From JACPDD01 sp040900105 (GTDB taxonomy: Bacteria > Patescibacteriota > Microgenomatia > Levybacterales > UBA12049): a stretch of 12,818 bases of DNA. The notes beneath the pieces are model-generated. The model was not told the origin of the DNA, ran no database searches, and saw nothing but the letters and a program-made list of their open reading frames with translations. The translations under genes were made by a program, and so were the position numbers. The stretch covers positions 1 to 12,818 of the forward strand of contig JBBDZP010000057.1 in NCBI GenBank assembly GCA_040900105.1, read 5' to 3'. Positions 8,626 to 12,818 of this stretch are shown in pieces (positions within the stretch are counted from its first letter, which is position 1; each line of letters begins with the position of its first letter).

Positions 8626-9461
8626 ATAATGTCAGCGAATTCGCTTTCAAAACGCCTTAGGTAAAGATAACCAAACACAAAAAGAAACAAACTGATCGCA
8701 AAAGCAGTTCCCAAACTGCCCCAATTCACATCTCCTAATCCTAAGAAACTGGCGCGGATTGAATCGATCACTCCCGTCATCGGGTTAAGATGAAGAAGCC
8801 AGCGAAACCTTTCTGGAACAAGCGAAACCGGATAAATTACCGGTGTTAAGAAAAGGAGAAGCTGAATAAAGAAAGGCAAAGCATGTCCCACATCCCGGTA
8901 TTTAACATTAAGGGTTGCCAAAATAGTTCCCAATCCAGCGGCAGTTAAGACAGTAATTAAGATTGCCGGAATAACAAGCAAGATACCCAGCAAGGTAGGA
9001 ACAAACTGGTAATAAATCATGAGTCCGGCAAAAACTACCGCCGCCATCGCAAAATCCACTAAAGAAACGAGTGTTGAGGAAAGCGGCAAAATTAAGCGTG
9101 GAAAATAAATTTTCTGCAAAATCCCCTGGCTAGCAACAAAACTCCCGCTCGCTTTAGATAAAGATCCTGAAAAAAACTGCCAAAACAGTAATCCCGCGTA
9201 AGCAAAAATCGGATAAGGAACCCCATCCGACGATATTCCCACTACCCTCCCAAAAAAAAGCGAAAAAACAACCATTAGAATTAACGGCTGGAGAATCGCC
9301 CAAGCCACTCCAAATGCAGTTTGCTTATAGCGCACCTTAATGTCCCGCCAAGTCAAAAAATAAAAGAGTTCTCGGTATCTCCACATATCCGCCCAGTAAT
9401 GGGGCGCCTCACGGTTCGCTTTTATCACTATTGGTTTAAATGTAGTTTCCTTGCGGTCCAT
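8622..9461 (-). CDS. wzm: ABC-2 type polysaccharide/polyol-phosphate export permease
   Basis: The 279-residue integral membrane protein fits the ABC2_membrane family at its usual length. An amphipathic N-terminal part (YWADMWRYRELFYFLTWRDI, about 22-41) leads into about six hydrophobic segments near residues 51-71, 82-100, 126-152, 155-182, 195-214 and 249-268. The conserved LTPVIYP (205-211) and NPMTGVIDSIR (226-236) are characteristic of Wzm/TagG exporters. With the adjacent ATPase it would form the transporter that moves undecaprenyl-linked or similar glycan across the membrane. Its stop overlaps the ATPase start as ATGA, and it starts 16 bases after the epimerase gene with no clear Shine-Dalgarno sequence. 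Confidence 0.95.
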   Translation of the reverse strand: MDRKETTFKPIVIKANREAPHYWADMWRYRELFYFLTWRDIKVRYKQTAFGVAWAILQPLILMVVFSLFFGRVVGISSDGVPYPIFAYAGLLFWQFFSGSLSKASGSFVASQGILQKIYFPRLILPLSSTLVSLVDFAMAAVVFAGLMIYYQFVPTLLGILLVIPAILITVLTAAGLGTILATLNVKYRDVGHALPFFIQLLLFLTPVIYPVSLVPERFRWLLHLNPMTGVIDSIRASFLGLGDVNWGSLGTAFAISLFLFVFGYLYLRRFESEFADII

Positions 9462-9477
9462 GGTAGCTAGTTTAAAA

Positions 9478-10572
9478 TTACTTTGTCTTCACAGGTTTGC
9501 GGTGAATTATGAACTGGACCATTTTGTCAGAAACGTTGGTATCTCCGACATAAGGCGAAGTCCATTTACCCCGCGAATCCATCATCACATCTACCGCCAG
9601 CAATATTTGTTTTGGATCTGTCGTCCCACCCAAAATATTGGATCCGGATTCGACAGATTCGGGCCTTTCGGTAGTTTGCCTGACTGCAACAGCCGGAACA
9701 CCGTAAAGCGAACACTCTTCCGGCACCGTTCCGCTGTCAGTTAGAACACACAACGCATTCTTCTCCAGTTTAGTGAAGTCAAAGAAACCAAACGGCTCGC
9801 TTGTCTTTATTAATGGATTTAATTTGAACTTACCGGAATTGAGTTTTGACCTAGTTCGCGGGTGAATGCTCCAGATAAGAGGGAGTTTGTATTTTTCGAC
9901 GATAAGATTGAATCCGTCTACAATATTTTTAAGCATTACGGGGTCATCAACATTCTCCTCTCTATGCATTGTCGCAAGGAAATATTTCTCTTTGGTTAAT
10001 CCTAGATCTTTTAAAGCGGTGCTCTTCTCAATGTCCTTGTCATAGTAATTGAGAACTTCCGTGATCGGATTGCCGCTTACGAAAATATATTCTGCCGGGA
10101 AACCCTCTTTTATTAGGTTCTCTTTAGATCGCTCCGTATAAGGGAATAGCCAGTCGCTAATGTGGTCTACAATTTTACGATTCTTTTCTTCGGGAATTCT
10201 CCAGTCACAGGCCCGGTTGCCAGCTTCCATATGGAGAATTGGGATTCGGAGCCTTGCGGCCGGAATTGCGCATAGAGAGCTGTTTGTGTCGCCTAGAACA
10301 AGCAGGCAGTCCGGTTTCTCCTTAAGCATAACTTCCTCGGTCAGAGAAATTATCTTGCCGATTTGCGCACCTACCGTCTTTTCTTTAATTGCTAGGTGGT
10401 AATCGGGTTTGCGCAAGCCCAGTTCTTTAAAAAAGATTTCAGAAAGCTTAGGATCATAATTCTGGCCGGTATGAACCAGCACCTTTTGAATACCAAGTTC
10501 CTCAAGTCGCTTAATAATGAGACTCAAACGAATAATCTCCGGCCGGGTACCTAAAACAATTAAAACCTTCAT
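9478..10572 (-). CDS. fnlC: UDP-HexNAc 2-epimerase of the FnlC/WbjD/WbvD type
   Basis: From ATG at 10572 the product is 364 residues with GTRPEIIR (8-15), HTGQNYD (34-40), GDTNSS (94-99), HMEAGNR (114-120) followed by R125, PEEKNRK (127-133), HREEN (203-207), DSGTVPEE (289-296) and TTERPES (310-316). HMEAGNR with DHISD and SGTVPEEC is the pattern of the FnlC/CapG/WbjD enzymes, which act on 6-deoxy L-HexNAc sugars, rather than of WecB acting on UDP-GlcNAc. With the dehydratase and reductase 4-5 kb downstream it completes a three-enzyme pathway from UDP-GlcNAc to UDP-L-QuiNAc or UDP-L-FucNAc. A TTG nine bases upstream (10581) is in frame; the ATG was preferred, although the GGAG before it is only three bases away. 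Confidence 0.9.
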   Translation of the reverse strand: MKVLIVLGTRPEIIRLSLIIKRLEELGIQKVLVHTGQNYDPKLSEIFFKELGLRKPDYHLAIKEKTVGAQIGKIISLTEEVMLKEKPDCLLVLGDTNSSLCAIPAARLRIPILHMEAGNRACDWRIPEEKNRKIVDHISDWLFPYTERSKENLIKEGFPAEYIFVSGNPITEVLNYYDKDIEKSTALKDLGLTKEKYFLATMHREENVDDPVMLKNIVDGFNLIVEKYKLPLIWSIHPRTRSKLNSGKFKLNPLIKTSEPFGFFDFTKLEKNALCVLTDSGTVPEECSLYGVPAVAVRQTTERPESVESGSNILGGTTDPKQILLAVDVMMDSRGKWTSPYVGDTNVSDKMVQFIIHRKPVKTK

Positions 10573-10584
10573 AAACTCCAAATA

Positions 10585-11412
10585 TTATAACTTAGATCGT
10601 CTCCTTACTTTCTCTTTTTTGAAAACCAAGTAAAAAAGTGTGGCCAAATTTTCCGCAAGGTAATTCGGTTGTTTAAGTTTATCGATGAAAACCGCCGGAT
10701 CATACAAACCACGTAAAACAATCGGATAATTTCTATCGATAAAATTAAATAAATTTCTTATTTTTGGGATCTTACAAATGCGGTTAAGTACTGAAGTGAA
10801 ACTATTTGAACGACGAAAAATTTCAAGTAACCCACTACTCTCAAAAAAACCTCTAATCTCTTCGACATCTCGGATCTTAAAGAAATATCCGTTTTGGCTC
10901 TTATCACTAATGTTTTTCAGAAAAACTGATTTCTTGTTATTAGTAGTAACAACGGCTAAACCCCCTTCTTTGAGAACTCGAGAACATTCCTCAATAGCTT
11001 TTACGCAATTTTCATCAGGTAAATGAAATAAGATCTCAGATAAGATGACCAAATCAAATTCCTCATTCTTGAAAGGAAGCCGGTCAACGCTACCATGTAC
11101 CAATTTAATTCTGTGGCCCACCCCTGCTTCATCAAGATTTTTGCGGCAGGTTTTTAACATTTCATCAGACAGATCTAACCCAGTAATGGAGTAACCTTCT
11201 TTTGCCAACGGCACAAGAACCCTACCGAGGCCGCAAGCCGCATCTAAAATCTCCATTTTCTTAGTTAAATCTTTCCGAAGGAAGTAAAAGAACCAGTCAT
11301 CAAAAGCTGAATTTGCAACGCTTGGAAGACCAATATTTAAAACGGCAGAAATATCGGGTTTGTTTAAAACCCTCCTGCTCCAATATTCGCTTGCTTTATT
11401 TTTATAATCCAT
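10585..11412 (-). CDS. Class I SAM-dependent methyltransferase (Methyltransf_11-like)
   Basis: Starting at ATG 11412 the product is 275 residues. SAM-binding motif I is ILDAACGLGRVL (55-66), post-I is TGLDLSDEML with the acidic D80, motif II-like is HGSVDRLPF, and FDLVILSEILFHLPD (109-123) precedes the VLKEGG turn. This is the small-molecule/sugar methyltransferase fold, not a nucleic-acid enzyme, but the substrate is not readable. The C-terminus is very basic (KKEKVRRRSKL), which could favour membrane association. An in-frame GTG at 11424 would overlap the preceding gene by 11 bases; the ATG one base after that gene's TAA was preferred, and neither has a clear Shine-Dalgarno. Likely roles are O- or N-methylation of a glycan residue or of a nucleotide sugar. 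Confidence 0.87.
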   Translation of the reverse strand: MDYKNKASEYWSRRVLNKPDISAVLNIGLPSVANSAFDDWFFYFLRKDLTKKMEILDAACGLGRVLVPLAKEGYSITGLDLSDEMLKTCRKNLDEAGVGHRIKLVHGSVDRLPFKNEEFDLVILSEILFHLPDENCVKAIEECSRVLKEGGLAVVTTNNKKSVFLKNISDKSQNGYFFKIRDVEEIRGFFESSGLLEIFRRSNSFTSVLNRICKIPKIRNLFNFIDRNYPIVLRGLYDPAVFIDKLKQPNYLAENLATLFYLVFKKEKVRRRSKL

Positions 11413-11413
11413 T

Positions 11414-12529
11414 TTATAAGTCACGGAAACTTAACATTTCTTTATAAAGAGTTGCCATTTTGCTCGCATTATTTTCCCAATTATAGTTTTCTTGAACAAA
11501 TTTTCGCCCTGCTTTCCCCATTCGCAAGCGCAGTTCTTTATCTGAAAGTAGTTTAATCATCGCCTCGGCAAGCAGTTTCTCATCACGCGGTGGAACCAAA
11601 AAACCGGTTTCTCCGTCTCTTATTACCTCTGGCGTACCACCGACTCGAGAGGCAACAACTGGCACCTCCAATGCTTGTGATTCAAGCGCGGCTACCCCGA
11701 AAGACTCCCGGAGCGAAGGCATTGCCGTCAGGTCCATCTTCACCATGATCTCAGCCACATCATCAACAAATCCTAAAAACCGAACCTTGCGAGAAATTCC
11801 TAACTCTTTTGCCAGGTTTTTCAACTCGGAATCCATTTCACCCTTCCCAGCCAAAAAAAGTTCCGCTCGAGGAAATTTTTTCAAAACAACCGCAAAAGCC
11901 CGCAGCAGATAATCGGGACCATAAATTGGTTTTAGGTGCTTAAAAAAACCAATCCTCAAAATATTGCCATCTGACTGAGTCTTAAAACGAGAGGGATCAA
12001 AAATCTTTAGATCAATCCCAAAAGGAACCACTTCGAGCCGCTTCATCCCGGGGGCTAGACTTCTAGTTTCATTGGCGAGGAACTTTGAAGTGGTAGTAAC
12101 CACTTCCGCCTTCTGAAGAACATACCTTTTAAGATATCTTTTTCTCTTAGCACTGATATCAGCAACATCGCTTCCCCAGGTGGAAACTATTAGCAGATGG
12201 GGACCGAAGAAAGAAAGCATCGCCCCAACTCTTACCTCAAAACCTCCTAGCTGATGAATGTGGACAAGGTCAACCCCTGAATTAAGCAAGTATCGGTGAA
12301 AGAAAAAAGCCCGCACAAAAAACCCCACCTTCGGAATTGAACTTAACCACTTCCAACGTCTTGGAACGACATCTCCAAGATGTACACATTCACGGTGTTC
12401 GCAAGGTGTGGGAGACAAAACGGACACGGTATATTCTCCCTTAAAATATTCAACCCAGCGCTCCAGATGAACACTCTGGCAATTCCCTACAAATAATATT
12501 TTTTTTCTTTCAGGTTTTTTGTTAGGCAT
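11414..12529 (-). CDS. Glycosyltransferase family 4 (GT-B, retaining), first gene of the operon
   Basis: The 371-residue product has ILFVGNCQSVHLERWV (11-26), STWGSDV (116-122), VVPFGID (167-173), the donor-domain opening IGFFKHLKPIYGPDYLL, and a textbook EX7E motif, E275-SFGVAAL-E283, followed by SRVGGTPEVI and DGETGFLVPP (305-314 region). Retaining GT4 enzymes transfer hexoses or HexNAc from nucleotide sugars to lipid-linked acceptors on the cytoplasmic membrane face. The SVHxxRWV and WGSD motifs are shared with the glycosyltransferase at 5378-6520. The ATG at 12529 is only 11 bases from a perfect TATAAT, and no Shine-Dalgarno precedes it, so translation may be leaderless. Confidence 0.93.
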   Translation of the reverse strand: MPNKKPERKKILFVGNCQSVHLERWVEYFKGEYTVSVLSPTPCEHRECVHLGDVVPRRWKWLSSIPKVGFFVRAFFFHRYLLNSGVDLVHIHQLGGFEVRVGAMLSFFGPHLLIVSTWGSDVADISAKRKRYLKRYVLQKAEVVTTTSKFLANETRSLAPGMKRLEVVPFGIDLKIFDPSRFKTQSDGNILRIGFFKHLKPIYGPDYLLRAFAVVLKKFPRAELFLAGKGEMDSELKNLAKELGISRKVRFLGFVDDVAEIMVKMDLTAMPSLRESFGVAALESQALEVPVVASRVGGTPEVIRDGETGFLVPPRDEKLLAEAMIKLLSDKELRLRMGKAGRKFVQENYNWENNASKMATLYKEMLSFRDL

Positions 12530-12548
12530 CAGCTTTGGATATTATAAC
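12519..12548 (+). promoter_or_regulatory. Possible promoter of the DUF5667-like gene
   Basis: TTGTTA (12519-12524) and TATAAC (12543-12548) are separated by 18 bases and match the sigma-70-type consensus at 4/6 and 5/6 positions. The -10 overlaps the minus-strand TATAAT, so the two divergent promoters would share DNA. The transcript would have a leader of about 95 bases. A weaker alternative is TTGTAG (12579-12584) with TAAACT (12603-12608). Confidence 0.35.
12541..12546 (-). promoter_or_regulatory. Predicted -10 element of the polysaccharide operon
   Basis: The minus strand reads a perfect TATAAT here, 11 bases before ATG 12529. No good -35 is visible at 16-18 bases (best TTCGTC at 12565-12570). 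Transcription would be expected to start about 6-7 bases after the -10, leaving a 5' UTR of only about 5 bases. This is a prediction from sequence only. Confidence 0.5.
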
Positions 12549-12565
12549 CCTCTTTAAAGTGAGGG
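12548..12565. repeat. Inverted repeat CCCTC-N8-GAGGG in the divergent promoter region
   Basis: Perfect 5-base arms (12548-12552 and 12561-12565) flank an 8-base spacer containing TTTAAA. It sits just upstream of the operon's -10 and just downstream of the opposite -10, where an operator would be placed. It is short enough to arise by chance. Confidence 0.35.
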
Positions 12566-12632
12566 ACGAAAAAGCAAGTTGTAGGGTGGGGAGGGTTTTA
12601 GATAAACTAGTTTCAGTATGAATATCTGCTTG

Positions 12633-12642
12633 AAAGGTGGTG
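12633..12642 (+). promoter_or_regulatory. Strong Shine-Dalgarno for the DUF5667-like gene
   Basis: AAAGGTGGTG differs by one base from the ideal anti-Shine-Dalgarno complement AAAGGAGGTG and ends seven bases before TTG 12650. It decides the start at this non-ATG codon and contrasts with the weak or absent sites before most operon genes. Confidence 0.7.
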
Positions 12643-12649
12643 AAAAATT

Positions 12650-12818
12650 TTGCTAAAAAAGATTTTAGTTTTTCCTCTTCTTGCGGTTCTTCTTTTTGCC
12701 GGTGTGGCATTTGCGCAGGAGGAGCTTCCCAACCCGGGAATTACCCCCGACAGCCCTTTCTATTTCCTTGATACTTTCGGGGAAGGCGTCCAGCTCTTCT
12801 TCGCTTTTAGCTCATCCG
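12650..12818 (+). CDS. Secreted protein resembling the DUF5667 family, N-terminal part only
   Basis: A plus-strand frame opens at TTG 12650 and runs past the window edge (56 codons visible). The N-terminus MLKKILVFPLLAVLLFAG is a typical signal peptide with a likely cleavage after VAFA (residue 22) before QEE. The mature start, LPNPGITPDSPFYFLD, matches the opening motif I know from DUF5667-type proteins, which are frequent in Patescibacteria and whose function is unknown. The start choice rests on a strong AAAGGTGGTG Shine-Dalgarno ending seven bases before the TTG. It is divergent from the polysaccharide operon and need not be functionally linked. The assignment to DUF5667 is by memory of the motif and needs a profile search. 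Confidence 0.75.
   Translation, partial: MLKKILVFPLLAVLLFAGVAFAQEELPNPGITPDSPFYFLDTFGEGVQLFFAFSSS

Larger units (their letters stand above)
1..12529 (-). other. Surface polysaccharide biosynthesis and ABC-export operon
   Basis: Twelve genes run in one direction. Four neighbour pairs overlap by ATGA (Wzm/Wzt, glycosyltransferase/reductase, glycosyltransferase/2-epimerase at 982-985, and none larger) or are separated by 1-35 bases, with no internal terminator or promoter recognised. Strictly, ATGA overlaps occur at 8622-8625, 5378-5381 and 982-985; Wzt and FkbM are two bases apart. This supports a single transcription unit that continues beyond the left edge. Confidence 0.8.
12530..12649. other. 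Divergent intergenic region
   Basis: This 120-base region is the only non-coding stretch of note in the window. It holds overlapping opposed -10 elements, the CCCTC/GAGGG inverted repeat, a G-rich tract (GGG at 12584-12586, GGGG at 12588-12591, GGG at 12593-12595) and the plus-strand Shine-Dalgarno. No tRNA, riboswitch or terminator-like hairpin with a T-run was recognised. Confidence 0.6.

Noticed and set aside
9451..9744. A 97-codon plus-strand open frame
   Set aside because: It is antisense to the 3' end of the FnlC-type epimerase, whose motifs are well conserved.
12618..12656. A 12-codon plus-strand frame (MNICLKGGEKFC) overlapping the DUF5667-like start, as a possible leader peptide
   Set aside because: It has no ribosome-binding site of its own and is short enough to be chance; its stop overlap with TTG 12650 is not enough evidence.
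12522..12710. A 62-codon minus-strand frame just upstream of the first glycosyltransferase
   Set aside because: It overlaps the signal-peptide gene on the opposite strand, covers the predicted promoters, and its translation shows no recognisable domain; it is the shadow of the plus-strand gene.
1..12818. CRISPR array, transposon, phage or defence system
   Set aside because: No direct repeats with regular spacers, no transposase, integrase, nuclease or toxin-like motifs on either strand.

Overview
The window is almost entirely one long minus-strand operon for making and exporting a surface polysaccharide. It has twelve genes (the last one cut by the left edge), no gap above 35 bases, and four ATGA stop/start overlaps. 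At the right edge a divergent plus-strand gene begins, encoding a secreted protein that resembles the DUF5667 family. No RNA genes, CRISPR arrays, insertion sequences or phage genes were seen.

Taxonomy is an inference. Moderate-to-low GC, extreme gene packing, the DUF5667-like secreted protein, and many starts without a Shine-Dalgarno sequence suggest a Candidate Phyla Radiation (Patescibacteria) genome, perhaps Microgenomates-like. TGA is used as a stop several times, which argues against the Gracilibacteria/Absconditabacteria code in which TGA encodes glycine. No 16S rRNA or other marker gene is present to confirm this.

Order along the direction of transcription (right to left): GT4 glycosyltransferase (12529-11414), class I SAM methyltransferase (11412-10585), FnlC/WbvD-type UDP-sugar 2-epimerase (10572-9478), ABC-2 permease Wzm (9461-8622), ABC ATPase Wzt with a C-terminal glycan-binding-type domain (8625-7387), FkbM methyltransferase (7384-6545), glycosyltransferase (6520-5378), RmlD-like reductase (5381-4488), FnlA/CapE-type dehydratase/epimerase (4473-3403), two more glycosyltransferases (3367-2159 and 2148-982), and a second 2-epimerase of a different subfamily (985 to the left edge).

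How they work together: the dehydratase, reductase and FnlC-type epimerase form a set that converts UDP-GlcNAc into a UDP-activated 6-deoxy L-amino sugar. The reductase lacks the C-terminal cupin of CapF/FnlB, so L-RhaNAc/L-QuiNAc is more likely than L-FucNAc. Four glycosyltransferases assemble the glycan. Wzm/Wzt export it by the ABC-dependent (Wzx/Wzy-independent) route. The two methyltransferases may modify or cap the chain, and the Wzt C-terminal domain may read that cap. No initiating sugar-phosphate transferase, Wzx, Wzy or ligase is present.

The 120-base divergent intergenic region (12530-12649) holds two overlapping opposed -10 elements, a CCCTC-N8-GAGGG inverted repeat and a G-rich tract. 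The minus-strand -10 lies so close to the first ATG that the operon mRNA may be leaderless. I see no clear previously undescribed system. The most useful points are the probable L-QuiNAc-type pathway, the cap-and-export architecture, and the compact divergent promoter.
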